Assembly (NCBI GenBank): GCA_028583405.1 | Contig: CM053248.1 | Coordinates: forward strand, 22,065,139 to 22,129,138 | From: Pogonophryne albipinna | Taxonomy: Eukaryota; Chordata; Actinopteri; Perciformes; Artedidraconidae | DNA: 64,000 bases | Direction: 5' to 3' | In this document: piece after piece, positions 1 to 12,087 of the stretch | How the letters are laid out: each line of letters opens with the position of its first letter | Numbering within the stretch: position 1 is the stretch's first letter | Position numbers and translations under genes: made by a program | The notes under the pieces: model-generated | What the model was told of the DNA's origin: nothing | Databases searched by the model: none | What the model saw: the letters and a program-made list of their open reading frames with translations, nothing else

Positions 1-182
1 TGTGTAATTCAAACTGCCTCAGTTCAAGTCAGTCATTTTCCCCCCCACAATTGAAGTTTATATTGAGTGTTGTTATTCACAATACATAAGTTCCCAAAGA
101 TCCCCCCAAATTAAGCCAAAATGAGTTTAGATCAGATATGATTGATGGCCCAATATCGGCATTTAGAAAATATAGCTTGTAT

Positions 183-479
183 TAGGGCTGCTCAATTAAT
201 CTTATTTTAATCGCAATTTACGATTATGGCTTGCAACGATTACGCAAACAACGTAATCAAAAACAAAACGATTATTTTTGTATTACCTTTTTTTTTGTAA
301 CTTTTTTTCAGTTGAATTATACTTAAAGTTCAGGGTAATCAACTGTTAAAAAATACTGTTCACATCTCCAATAAATTGATGTTTTCAAAGTAAATGGATA
401 ATCGTTTTTAATAATTGTGATATCAATTATTGACCCAAATAATCGAGATTATGATTTTTGCCATAATCGAGCAGCCCTA
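183..479. mobile_element. hAT-type MITE with 8-bp duplication
   Basis: The ends are imperfect inverted repeats: TAGGGCTGCTCAATTA on the left, and TAGGGCTGCTCGATTA when the right end is reverse-complemented. GCTTGTAT at 175-182 is repeated exactly at 480-487. An 8-bp duplication and YAGGG ends are hAT traits. The 297-bp interior is noncoding and AT-rich, rich in ATAATCG motifs. A longer relative lies at 48114-48583. Confidence 0.9.
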
Positions 480-1084
480 GCTTGTATCAAAGTGCTGCGT
501 TTTATGAGGTTTGCAAAGAAAGTTTTGTCGGGTGCAGTTTAGGGATTGGTTGATGAACAATGCCATCATGTAAAATCCATGGCTGACTGTCATCAACGAC
601 TGACTACTGGCGTTAAACAATGCTGACAGGATGATTTGGAGAGCTAGCATGCCACGTTTGGAGACACTTATCCTTGCACGCCTGAGAAAATGTTGAACTT
701 TTAAACCTTGTTTTCAATTAATATCAGTTATAATTGTGGTACATCTACAAAACCTTGCTGAAACAACAAAAGTGGGACTGAGACAAGCAGCACTCCAAAA
801 TAAACTGTCTGTATTATATTTGTGTTTATAAAACTGGGCAATATTTGAATACATTACCAATATCAGGGCTCAACGCTAACTTTTAAAAGTGGTTGCCAGG
901 CTGGCAACAAGGCATCCGCTTTTGGTTGCCAAAACTGAAAATACGGTTGCCATTTTTAGTCACCTTATATTTTAAATAATTAAGATAGTATACAGTTATA
1001 CATCAACTTAATAATGAACATGTGACACAAAAGAATGTTCAAATGCTTTACAATAAGTAATTAACACAATTATTTGAAACTTAA

Positions 1085-2239
1085 GGCGAGACACCCCAGG
1101 TGAATAGGGTAATTTTTTTAACTTAAAGGTATCAGCTAGACATTTCTCCAGTTAATTACTTACAATAAGGCAATTGTTTTTTGTATTACAAGTTTTCTGA
1201 AATAGCATGTTTAAATATGCAAATTACCCATTATCTCATTAAATATGCACATATTTTAACACATTTCAGGAATCGAAATCTGAACTTTGGATAAAGCCAG
1301 GTTCAAAATTCTTGTTTCATTTTGTAGTCATATTAGTATCTAAGGCTTTTATCACTCCATAAATCAGAAAATACTGTCAATAGCCCTAAAATATCAATTT
1401 TCGCCATGTTTTTAGGTATACAATGTTGTATAATTCAGGCTATGAATGATATATGAAGAAACCCTTCTGTAAAAGCCTTCATAATATTGATAGGAATATA
1501 ACTGGAAGGTTTGGTGTATCTACGTGCTACTGAAGTTGAAATTTCGAACTCAAGAGTAGGAGAAAAAACTCATTTTGAGAAAACGACCTTTAAAGATTGC
1601 AGTGAGGCGCTAGCTAAACCCTCCTGTTCTTTGGATGATAGCTTGCGCATCGACGCACTCCGTGAAGGTATTTCATGTTCGGGGTCATTTGTTTTTTGTA
1701 TAACCTTGCTTCGTGCAAGTGACAATTGTTGTCGTCTTCTCTGTGAACGTTTTTTTCGCCGTTCTTTTGCTATTTTGAGATTTCAATTTCTAGTGGAAAG
1801 CTAACCAGGAAGTGTTTTAGCACACCACGTGACGCATCTGAACGAATCACGTTGTCAGAAATTGACACCAGCCAATGAGATTTCGTTTCTTGGTTTAAGA
1901 CCCCTTTGTGCTTTCACGATTGGTTGCTGATACAAAGGAAATGACCATATTTGGATCTGATGAGATTGTGCAGGAGCGACACAGCTTTCCAACGATATCT
2001 CTGTTGACATGGTGCACACAGCTGTCGCGGTACTTTATGTTACGTTAGAATGCTAAATTTTGGTGAATTTAGGAGAAATCTACAGACACAAATAGACAAA
2101 CTATAGTAAAATAAACACTTAAATGTGTATTTTGTACGTTTTCCTTCCAAAAGCCTGAAAGAAAACATGTTATAGAATCAAAATAGCTCAAAATTGACCA
2201 GTACTTGAAAAACGATGTTTTTGCCTGCCGTGTCTCGCC
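1085..2239. mobile_element. TTAA-flanked element (Kolobok/piggyBac type, non-autonomous)
   Basis: Perfect inverted ends GGCGAGACAC and GTGTCTCGCC are flanked by TTAA at 1081-1084 and 2240-2243. TTAA duplication is typical of piggyBac and Kolobok; the GGCGAGA start favours Kolobok (inference). An open frame at 1511-1804 has no features I recognise. It is nested in the 864-4161 element. Confidence 0.75.
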
Positions 2240-2691
2240 TTAAGTGGTAGTAAACTTGTCCACCCTCAATTGCTGGTATACTAAATACCAGGAGTGCAGC
2301 TGTTGTCATGTTCTTCACAGATCCCTCAAAAATGAATGGAGCAAGTCACTAGTTTCTTGGTCATCCGTTATCTCCCTTTCAAATGTGGGTTTTCTTGACA
2401 TTTGTGCTGACCCCCACCATAGATCCATTGGCCCTTCAGCATTGAAGTCTTGATTGTGGTTCTGTCATTGGCCAGACTAATACATTTCTAATGTTAAATA
2501 AATAAATGAAAACCATTCACAGTTAAGAATTAGATATTAATTATTAATGCTGTAAATTACCTTTTAATATGTCGAACTATATTTAAAATGTGTTACTTTT
2601 TTATAGAAGTGATTATATTTGTATGCCAATATTTTCCTATGGTAAAGTTTCGTTTTGCACTTTTATTTTGGTAGTAATAAGATCGGCACTC

Positions 2692-2907
2692 TTATTTTGA
2701 AGGAACTTTTACCGGAAGTGAATGAACAACGGAGCAGAATGTACATATATATTTCGCCTCCCAAGACTTTACACATGTCCTCTTTGCTTTTCGTTCGTGT
2801 TCATCTTGCACTTTATCAGTTGAATCACTTTGAACAGTCGTTTGAGAAGTTGAGGTGTTGGCCGAACGTTTTACCCCACAGTCAAACAACTTAATTTGCT
2901 TCGCCAT
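2692..2907 (-). pseudogene. fragment of a hAT-type transposase N-terminus
   Basis: From an ATG at 2907 the frame reads MAKQIKLFDCGVKRSANTST, a Ser/Thr/Asp linker and RKAKRTCVKSWEAKYI. This style (short 'MAK...F' start, Ser-rich linker, basic KxxW) resembles the N-termini of ZNF862/KIAA1586-like hAT-derived proteins in fish. It stops soon after and no catalytic part follows, so it is a relic of the surrounding element. Confidence 0.45.
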
Positions 2908-3040
2908 TTTTTGTAAAACAAACACACGGCGCACGCGAGTAAATGTGCATGGCTTTCTGGCTCCGTAATCACACCAATGCACGTGCAACTTAAGTATCAG
3001 GTTCTGACTGGTCACAACAATAATTAAATATCACTCTTAA

Positions 3041-4003
3041 AGGTAGGGTATGTACGTTTGAGAAACCGGCTCGAGTGCGCTAGAATTTGAAAATACACGA
3101 CCGGAGAAAATCTGCCACTTCCTTATAGTGTTGCACGGTGTACCGATACTTGAAAGGTACCGTGATACCCTGCCGTTAAAAACGTTACGATTGCTCCGTT
3201 TCATTAGTATCGGTACTTTAAGAATGACGGGGAAAAGTACTCCGGTGAGAAAGCGCCGTTTTAATAAGAGCCGTGTGTGTTCAGCGCTCTGCTTCCACTC
3301 CCTGCACTGCAGCCGTGCCCCCTCTCAAGCACGCTCTAAGTGCCTCCCCTCTCTCGTGCACGCGCTAGCTGCCAGAGCATGTGAGAAGACGAGAAGCATG
3401 GCTGCAAGTGGGAGTGCAACTGCCGCTGCGCCTCGGCTTGTTGACAAAAAAGACGCCAGAAGCGAAAAACAAAAAAGTTGTTTATAGATGATGCTTAATT
3501 GTATTTAATACAAATTCTTGTCAATTATTTTATTTATTGTTCTCATTGTTTAAAAGTTTGTGTTATGGTGTGAAATAAAGCACAATAATTACATTTAAGA
3601 CTGTTTCCCTTTTTTAAGAAAAGTATCAAAAAAGAATCGGAATCGCAATTCTTGACTTGGTATCGGTATCGAAACCAAAATGTTGGTATCGTGACAACAC
3701 TACTTCCTTACAGAGCCCCTCCTCCAACACACACGAACGCTCACATGACCAATGAGGGCACGAGATAAATTTGTGCACAGATGGAAGGCTGACAGGAAGG
3801 TAGGCCATCCAGTTATTTTAGCCGGGCCGGCTCAGATGATTGGTCGTGCTTTTTACAGTACTACGGCTTCCACAGATGACATTTTTTATGGATTTTTCGT
3901 CAAAGCACTTAAAATATTCATTGCTATCGGGATGTTAAGAGCATTCCATGGAATACAACAAGTGTATCTCGAGCCGGTTTCTCAAAATTACATACCCTAC
4001 CTT
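3041..4003. mobile_element. inverted-repeat DNA element nested in 864-4161
   Basis: The left end AGGTAGGGTATGTACGTTTG continues into AGAAACCGGCTCGAG. The right end, reverse-complemented, gives the same AGGTAGGGTATGTA and AGAAACCGGCTCGAG. TTAA occurs beside both ends (3037-3040 and 4004-4007), offset by one base relative to the repeats. A hAT copy (3126-3702) splits it. Confidence 0.75.
3126..3702. mobile_element. small hAT element, innermost of the nest
   Basis: Ends TAGTGTTGCACGGTGTACCG and, reverse-complemented, TAGTGTTGTCACGATACC, with CTTCCTTA duplicated at 3118-3125 and 3703-3710. A short frame from 3398 to 3487 reads MAASGSATAAAPRLVDKKDA; it ends where a BED finger would be expected to begin, so the transposase has been deleted (inference). 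Confidence 0.9.
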
Positions 4004-6062
4004 TTAATACAACAAATATTTAACATTTATCTATTTTGGGGTGCACATTTAGCGGTCTGTCCTTATTTCTTTATGTTAAAAACTGGTTGCCACTGATTGC
4101 AACCAAGGGCCAAGAAGTGGTCTGAATGGTTGCCAATGGCAACCGTTACTGTCGAGCCCTGCCAATATTGTGATATGAGAATAGACATTTTATCAGTATT
4201 ATTAAGTCAAGCAGTAATTGTATTTCCTGAACCAGACTGTTGTGTTAATTGCCCTTACCTACAGAATTGCTAGCCTGCGTGTCTGAGTTGTGGAATCCTT
4301 TTGCTTTTATATGACAGTGCCCATGTTAACAGATTAGAGTAGCCACACAGCATTTATTTGTTCCCGCTGTGTTCTTTTTAGATTTGTGGTATTGTCCCTA
4401 TTTATTCCAGCGTGTTGTGCTTGGGTCACAGCAAAAGTAAAAGCCAACAGTAAAAATCTGTTTATAGTTTATAGACATCATACTAGTAACATTACCCGGT
4501 CTAATAGGTCTATATCTGTAGAATATGTCACAGGCGTGAAAAAAACACTTCCTGTTTCTGTTTTAAGATAAAAGCCGGATGCAGTAACTGGCCCCATACA
4601 TTGAGAACCTTTTTTGTTAAATTGTGGATAATAATTTACAAATGAGCACCCATTTCTTAACCTATATTCTGTCTAAAATCAATATAAATGCCATTCAGAA
4701 TGAAATTAATAACGCACTCTTTTAACAATCTCCATTGAGAAAAATGGGTCACTGTTATTTATTGTGGTCTATGCTTTATATGTACTGCGTGTGTGTATGC
4801 GTTAATCTCATATACATGTAGATTGATATGACATAACTAAAACAGAACAATCTTGTTTTTTAGGGGGGGAGCTTTTGAATGATGCTGCATGCTTTGGGAG
4901 ATTTGACCCCTGTAGTAGGGTTGGGTACCGAAATCCGGTTCCGTGGTAGGTTTGGGAAGCAAAACTCGGTTCAGAGTAAGAACAAATAACAATTGTCCGA
5001 TACCCGGATTTCTAAGAGTTGTGAGGACAGGAGGACCGCAGCTCTCTCTCTGCTCCGGATCAGCTGATTGCTGCACGGTGCAGCTCAGCATCTCTCTCTT
5101 TTTACACACAGCGGCTCTGCTGCCCGTTTAACAGCCTCATCTTTGTCAACATTTCTTATGTTCTTTCTCTAACACGTAATGAAGGTTATTAAGCGTTTTA
5201 GCTCCTATGTTAATATTGACCGCCATTTCCTTTATGAAGTAAAGCAGCCTCCCTGTCTGTGTCCTCGCGCTGTCCTCACATCCCCGGACTATGAGACAGA
5301 CTCGGAGGAGCACAGGGATGTCAGTATTGTTTATGAAGCAGGGTATAGAAAGTACATTATTGAAATTAAAATACTATTTATTTACTTTTACAAACGGTGA
5401 GCAGCTGGGCAGCTACAGCATGTGTGTTGCAGAACATGTGTTGGACACAGACTGTGTGGTTGGACTGTGTCTCACAGGCAGGTTGCAGTGTAACATCAGA
5501 GGAGACTGGGCCAATTGTACATTCTCTAACTGCACCACTTAGAACTAACTAAACAATGCAGAGATTATTTTAATACAATTGTATTCAATAACCGCAACAA
5601 AATTAAACAGTATGAAGTAGGGGTGTAACGGTTCACAAACATTTCGGTTCGGTACGTACCTCGGTTTTTAGGTCACGGTTCGGTACGTTTTCGGTACAGC
5701 AGAAAAAATTATCACAAAACATAACATATTTTTTTTAAATTATTATTAAACTGTGAATTATGTATTCACTCAAATAAATACAAAATATAATAAAATAAAC
5801 ATTAAGGTGCAGCATTTCGATGAACTGAAATAATCTGTATTTGAACTTTACTGTACTAGTACTCACAAAACATAAACTATTAGTTTTGGGGTTTTAATTA
5901 TTATTAAACTATGAATATTCACTCAAATAAATACAAAATATAATAAAATAAACATTAAGGTGCAGCTTTTCGATGAACTGAAATAATCTGTATTTGTACT
6001 GTACTAGTACCTGGAGTCAATTTGACTTTATGACTTGCTTGTAATTGTATTTTCATGTTTTT

Positions 6063-6299
6063 TTAAAGAAAAATGTACTTGTCCACATTGCTTGCCGAAA
6101 GGGCAGATCTGCTGGCACTAACAATGTCTCCTGCTGTGGAGAACACCCTCTCGCTAGGGACAGAGGTAGCAGATACAGCCAGGTAGCGCTTTGCTAACAT
6201 GGCAACATGAGGATATTTGGCGTTTGTAATAGCTTTGGCTCGGTCTGAACTTTTTGCGAGTGGTGGAGGCTTAAATGCTAGTGGGAGTTGGGTTTGCAC
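6063..6299 (-). pseudogene. hAT transposase fragment: C-terminal dimerisation region
   Basis: In a frame shifted from the BED finger, QTQLPLAFKPPPLAKSSDRA leads into ITNA, a typical post-BED linker. The frame then jumps directly to KYPHVAMLAKRYLAVSATSV and PSERVFSTAGDIVSA..RS.L, the hAT C-terminal motif. The whole catalytic RNase H-like core is missing between ITNA and KYPHVA, so it cannot transpose itself. Confidence 0.88.
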
Positions 6300-6544
6300 T
6301 TCAGTCTTTTGGTACCGGTGATATTCACGTTCGGGTGATGCCTTTTCAAATGAGTGTGCAAGTTTGATGTATTGCCAGCCGCGTAACCAATTTTAGTTGA
6401 ACAATGCCGACAAACAGCTTTGGTTCGGTCCACCTGTCTTTGTCCGTCATCCTTGTACGTAACTGCGAAACCAAAATGTTCCCAAACCGGAGACTTCAAT
6501 GATGCTGGAGGATTTTCGAGCTCAACTTTATCTGCGTTCGCCAT
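6278..6544 (-). pseudogene. hAT transposase fragment: BED zinc finger
   Basis: The frame from ATG at 6544 contains SPVWEHFGF, then CRHCSTKIGYAAGNTSNLHT, then HLKRHHP. The Cys-x2-Cys...His-x4-5-His spacing with VW..FGF is the BED zinc finger used by hAT transposases to bind their termini. It terminates at 6278 by a frame break; the neighbouring frame carries the continuation. Confidence 0.88.
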
Positions 6545-7087
6545 TTCGACAGTTCCTCAAATTACTGACTACATTTGAACGCATCCCTCTGACCAGCTCT
6601 CAATAGTATGCCTCTCGTCCAATGAAATGACTTGCTCGCTCTATTACGCGTTGAACACAATGTGAGCAAATTACTCTGAATGCTGCGACGCAGCACCTGA
6701 GATTACTTCCAAGAAGTTGTTCACGTTCTCAATTTTTTACGTTTAACGTTATATTCGTTCGGTACACACGTGTACCGAACCGAAGGGCCCGTACCGAACC
6801 GAAGGGCCCTTACCGAATAATTTCGGTACGGGTACGTGTACTGTTACACCCCTAGTATGAAGTGATTTGTAAATAGGAATACAGATATGACTTAATGTTT
6901 TCATAAATATATTTTTCTCCCAGTGAAATTGGCATGGGACTTATTTTTACCCTCAAAGAACCGGAATCGAGAACCGAAAAGCAGAACCAGAATCGTTAAA
7001 ATCCAAACGATACCCAACCCTACCCTGTAGTGTGATATCTGTGGAGGCAGTACATTGTGATAAAGCTGTTAAAATAGAGCAGCAAAA

Positions 7088-7316
7088 AGGGGGTGGCCGT
7101 TGGTCACGAGGCAGAGCTAGATAGGTCCTTTTAATCATAGGACTTTCAGTTTGATTCCATGTTAAATTATGTTTGAGCAAGACACTGAACCCCAAGTTGC
7201 TCTGATGTGCCGGCCAGCGCCTTGCATGGCTGCATTGCCTCCATTGGAGTGTAAATGTGTGTGTGTATGATTGGGTGAAAGAGACAGAATGTGTAAAGAT
7301 TGAATTGTGCTATATA
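7088..7316 (+). repeat. tRNA-derived SINE, split by a hAT insertion
   Basis: The segment GTGGCCGTTGGTCACGAGG is followed by a B-box-like AGTTTGATTCC, GAGCAAGACACTGAACCCC, GGAGTGTAAATGTG and GTGCTATATA. Its tail CTGCAGTCCATCTACCAT resumes at 9499-9525 after the hAT element. The organisation matches common teleost tRNA-type SINEs, by recall. Confidence 0.7.
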
Positions 7317-9492
7317 CAGGGTTCGTACGGTCATTGAAAACCTGGAAAAGTCATGGAAATTCAAAATGCAAATTCCAGGCCCTGGAAAAGTTATGGAAAA
7401 CAATATTTTTCTCAAAGTTTTGGAAAAGTCATGGAAATGTAACTAAAGTTGCATCAAATATAATTTACATTTTATCTAATCGCCGAAATAATCTGCGGTC
7501 GCGAGCTGTTATGTGCCATCATGACGCGCATGGTGTTATTTTTTAATATATGAAGCGCGAGCTGTGTGCTCGAGTCTTCCTGCCTGTCGGCTGAACTCTG
7601 CTGCTCCGGGATGAGGGTCAGCTACATTAGCTACGGTGCGTTCGTTAACTGTGCGGAGTCACTGTGGCACAGAGTGCACCGCTGGTGAACAGCTGTTAGA
7701 ACGGGCCGTTCAGGTGTTCAGAGCAGAGCGTGATGTGAATTGAAACGTTTTTCTGTCGCAATATCATTTAAGGAATCGTTGAGCTAGCTAGCTAGCATAC
7801 ATGGTCACTATCTGCTAACGTTAGCTTTAGCCTTCGTTTTCTAATAGTTTTTTTCATAGGCTATAAACGGAGGTGGTATAAGTATAGATATTGTGCTAGA
7901 GTAAAAGTAGAAGTACTCAGATGTTGTTCTTAAAAGTAGAAGTACTTGAGTAAAAGTAGAAGTACTCAGGTCTTGTACTTGAGTAAAAGTAGAAGTACTC
8001 AGGTCTTGTACTTGAGTAAAAGTAGAAGTACTCAGATCTTGTACTTGAGTTAAAGTAGAAGTACTCAGATAAGTAAAAGTACTCAGATCTTGTACTCGAG
8101 TAGAAGTACTCAGATCTTGTACTTTAGTAGAAGTACTCAGATCTTGTACTTTAGTAGAAGTACTCAGATCTTGTACTTTAGAAGTGGAAGTACTCAGATC
8201 TTGTACTTAATAAAAGTATAGTACTCAGATGTTGTACTTGAGTAAAAGTAGAAGTACTCAGATTTTGTACTTGAGTAAAAGTAGAAGTACTCAGATGTTG
8301 TACTTGAGTAAAAGTAGAAGTACTCATATCTTGTATTTGAGTAAAAGTAGAAGTACTCTGATCTTGTAGTAAAAGTAGAAGTACTCAGATCTTGTACTTG
8401 AGTAAAAGTAGAAGTACTCAGATCTTGTACTTGAGTAAAAGTAGAAGTACCAGAGTGTAGGAATACTCTGTTACAGTAAAAGTCCTGCATTCAAAATGTT
8501 ACTCAAGTAAAAGTACAAAAGTATTCTCATCAAAATATAGTTAAAGTAGTGACAGTAAAAGTAGTCGTTGTGCAGTTTGGTCCATTTCAGAATAATATAT
8601 ATGATATGTTTTATAATGATTGATCATTAAAGTGTTCTCAAAGCTGGTAAAGGTGCAGCTAGTTTGAATGACTTTGTATACTACAGGGTAGCTTGTGGAT
8701 TTACTCCAGGTGGAACTAAAGTCTGATTTAACACTTGATTATATTTCACATCATTCATCCACATCTGTAAAGTAACTAAAGGGATTCAATAAATGTAATG
8801 GAGGAAAAGTACACCATATACCTCTGAACTGTAGTGGAGTAGAAGTCCACCATGTACCTCTGAACTGTAGAGGAGTAGAAGTACAAAGTAGCAAAACATT
8901 GAAATACTTAAATAAAGTACAAGTATCTCAAAATTGTACCCAAGTATAGTACTTGTTGAGTTTATGAACTTAGTTACTTTACACCAGTGGCTATAAAGAT
9001 AGAAAGACTAAGCCTTGCACAGAGGCATGCAAATACATTTTCAGAATGCTCAACAGTGCTGCCAAAATTATAAACTGACTGCTACACAATTAAAATAAAT
9101 GCTTTTATATATTTCTACTAGATGTGACTCTTTGGCGTTTCTGTTATTATTACCTGCTGCTTTAGTTGTTCTGACTGCTAAAATCATCTGTTATTCCTAA
9201 TTTTAAAGCAGATATTCGGGGGGGCTCGGATCCTTGTCACCTTTTTCATACCTGATGAGTTTGCCTCCCTGACTACAGTTGCTTTAGCGTGTAGAAGCTA
9301 GTAAGCCTACTATTTGATTTGTTTTAGATCGGCACAACATGTTTCATATGCAGACCTTATTTTCCTGTTCCATGTTAAAATAAACAATTTTCAGTGGTAA
9401 TTTTTTTTTGGTCATGGAAAATGAGGTAAAGGTCATTGAGAAGTCATGGAAAAGTCATTGAAAATCATTGGTGAAAAAGTGTATGAACCCTG
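7317..9492. mobile_element. hAT-like element containing a 33-bp minisatellite
   Basis: Ends CAGGGTTCGTACGGTCATTG and, reverse-complemented, CAGGGTTCATACACTTTTTC. Sub-terminal GGAAAAGTCATGGAAA boxes are repeated near both ends. TATATA (6 bp) flanks both sides, suggesting a hAT subgroup with short duplications. It sits inside a SINE. The interior holds a GTACTTGAGTAAAAG array. Confidence 0.8.
7896..8460 (+). repeat. 33-bp minisatellite, degenerate
   Basis: About 17 units of roughly 33 bp with core GTACTTGAGTAAAAGTAGAA and CTCAGATCTT. Units vary from about 21 to 33 bp by internal deletion. The unit contains short palindromes (GTAC, AGATCT). Derived sequence with the same AAAGTA words continues to about 8960. 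Predicted Tyr/Phe/Ser-rich peptides on the - strand are a by-product. Confidence 0.9.
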
Positions 9493-9526
9493 TATATAAC
9501 TGCAGTCCATCTACCATAAGCTCAGA

Positions 9527-12087
9527 GCCCTTGTTTCCAAGTTATACATCTTTCATACAAAAGACTTGCATGTTTTCACCCCACTGACTGTGCTCATAGT
9601 GTTAAGTGATAAAATGATGAGATAAAAGATAGAGACCATATTAGGTGTACAGCATAATACAAGCATCAAGCAAATAGAAAGTTAATCTCCTTCCACCAGC
9701 CACTTGTGTAACCATATGGAGAGGAAGTGCAACCCCCCCCTCCAGTATTAACAAAGGCACACAATGAAGTAGAGGAGAGAAAAGTGTTACAATGGTTGAC
9801 ATAAACGGCGATAGAAATAGTCACTTCTTGCACAATATCAAAAGGTCTTTGAAATCGCTTCCCTTAGCCTGAAGGAACCGCATGTGTCTTCCCCAGTGAT
9901 GGTACTTTTCCAGTGGAAAGGTACATCAGGTGTAAATGAGTCTGCTGCCTCAGTGACCTCCGCTCTCCGGCTTTTTTTGCGCCACGTGTTTGAGCATGGT
10001 GTTGGTTATGGTAGGGACGTTATGGCACAGGGGTGCAGCACGCAACATACGTGCTGCATCCGGAGAAACACTACAAAGGAGAATGTGCTGACAGACACAA
10101 AACAACGGCTGTACAGATTGCCGCGGGTGCTTTTGTGTTTGGGAGTAGAGGGGGAGGAAAATATGTCCTGGGGAGAAGGGGGGATGGAGCTTCTCGTGTA
10201 GAGGGGGGGGGGGATTTCTCCACGCTGCATACCGACCCATCCTCCTTCGTCACACTAACGATTAAGGTCATTGCACTTGTAATGGCCCCTGTGTGTTTAT
10301 GTTTGACTAAAGTACAGTTTTAGCTCTTCCTGCTTCCTTTTCATGATTATCCACACGAGTGGGGCCCAGCTCTTGTCTATTGGAACCTGAGAACTGATTT
10401 CATTATTTTCTATTCTTTATTCCTTTTAATTAATTCACTTGGTATATAGAGTCAGCTTTGAAATGTGTGGCCAGTCTACTAATCTTAATGTATTTATTTA
10501 TACATTTTCTTTATATTACTTTACAAACAGCTGGGTTGCAGGTGAATTTCCAGCTCAGGATCAGTAAAGCTTTATTCATAGAATATCATTATTTATTTGT
10601 TGACTGTATTTTGTATTTTTAATCTTAATCCGAATAGTTAAAAGCAGCTGTTATCAAAATGTGTGGTCTAAACATAACAAGAAAATGCTAATGCTGAAAT
10701 GTCATAGAGCATGAATCTTCTCAAGATCATCCTTCATTTCCCCCTTAGGGCCACATCTCACCTGGCCTTTTGGTAGATCAGCTGTCCACCCCCACATCCT
10801 GCCGAATCATGGCATACTAATTAGTGCAGTATATTCTGTGACACTCTTAGTGCCACCACCTCCAGTGTTGTTTTGAGACGAGTCTCCACGGGGACTCCCA
10901 GATGCAAATGACTTGCCAGAGCATTGATCTTATGCACCAGCAAAAGGGCGTGTTCAACAGTGTTGCAGTGTTTAGAGAACATTTACCAATGCATGTTTGT
11001 TTATTGTGCAGAACAGGGTTGAGAGTGTAGAATAGCAACAGGAAATGTTATGAGCAGGTAACACTGCAGCTGTATTTGCAGTAGTGTCCTTGCTTATTGC
11101 AGTGACCAAGCTTGTTGTGGATAAGTAAAGCAAGAGTCAAGATGTCTTTCATGGCACTGATTGGTGGTTGATATCTGCGTCAAAGCCAATGTGACTCTCC
11201 TTCCGCTCAGCTCCACAATAATACAGGATGCTTGCTTGGATTATTGGTTATCCCAGTGTCTGCCGCACTGTTCCCTGACTCAGCCCCACCCCCTCCAGCA
11301 CTCTGTGGCCTGTAGATTGCACTTTAAAACCCGTCTGTTCCTCCCCAGGCTGCCAGAGCTTTCCCTGTCCTTGTTGTCCCTCTTTTTACTCCTCCCCTTC
11401 TCCCTCCCCCGATCTAGGCCGTAGCCCTTTCCCAACTTCCTCCATCCTGTAGTAGATCTGAAAATTGAAAACAGAGACGGGTGTGGAGAGGAGAAAGCGC
11501 AGAGGAGTGCAAGGTCTATCTTTGTCTGCCATCTGACTCTGTTTTTTCTTCATTGTTCAGCCATGGTCAATGCAGCCTGTATTTTGATGAAACAGCGCCC
11601 TCTGTGGTGGCTGCCGCACGGTGCTAGAGCAGACATTTTCCTCTCATGTCTGCCTTTGAAATGCCCATTCTGTGTGTCATACTGGTAAAATGGAGTACTC
11701 TGCTCTCAGCTGGCACTCATGGTTTGCCATTAAGCAACTCAGGGCGAGGAAAATCCCAATTTTTATGTTTCTCCCTCGCTTCTGAAGAATCCCTCGTCAT
11801 GTTGTTTTTTGATTAGGAGGATTTTCCAGGGTGCCTGCAGTTGCCATTGCTGGGAGCTTAGTGTAATGCTGATTCACTGACCTCTGCAGTCTGACTGGGG
11901 AAATGCTCTGAGGCTCACTGAATATCATGCTCTCAATAATCTATTTATGACTCATTGATATTTCAATGTATTATGTTGTAGGATGATTCATGACAGAACA
12001 GACGTTTACCATACATGCCCTTACTCTACCAACAACCTAGAAATGGAAAATAAATAGATTTTAATGACTGAATTTGGGGCTGCGACT
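9527..12087. other. kansl1 intron, no gene seen
   Basis: This is unique-looking intron sequence with a poly-G run near 10203-10213. Several short frames at 9884-10323 overlap on both strands, without splice signals or family resemblance, and appear to be chance in GC-richer sequence. 11270-11410 is pyrimidine-rich. Confidence 0.6.

Larger units (their letters stand above)
864..4161. mobile_element. outer hAT-like element carrying nested insertions
   Basis: Ends read CAGGGCTCAACGCTAAC and, in reverse complement, CAGGGCTCGACAGTAAC. CCAATAT flanks both sides (857-863 and 4162-4168). GGTTGCC boxes are repeated near both ends. Inside are a TTAA-flanked element, a second inverted-repeat element and, within that, a small hAT. 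The remaining interior carries a transposase-like N-terminal fragment at 2692-2907. Confidence 0.8.
5618..6854. mobile_element. internally deleted BED-type hAT transposon
   Basis: Ends TAGGGGTGTAACGGTTCAC and, reverse-complemented, TAGGGGTGTAACAGTACAC, with GTATGAAG duplicated at 5610-5617 and 6855-6862. Repeated CGGTACG motifs occur near both ends. It carries the two ends of a transposase gene on the - strand but lacks the middle. Confidence 0.94.
4916..7022. mobile_element. hAT element interrupted by a second hAT
   Basis: Ends TAGGGTTGGGTACCGAAAT and, reverse-complemented, TAGGGTTGGGTATCGTTT, with CCCTGTAG duplicated at 4908-4915 and 7023-7030. Without its insert it is about 860 bp. It has no transposase domain of its own that I can recognise; open frames at 4943-5542 look like chance. 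Confidence 0.9.

Noticed and set aside
8194..8490. Tyr/Phe/Ser-repeat protein on the - strand
   Set aside because: It is the translation of the 33-bp minisatellite inside a hAT-like element.
9884..10323. Cluster of overlapping frames on both strands near a poly-G run
   Set aside because: No splice sites, domain or codon bias. They lie in a kansl1 intron and look like chance frames in GC-richer sequence.
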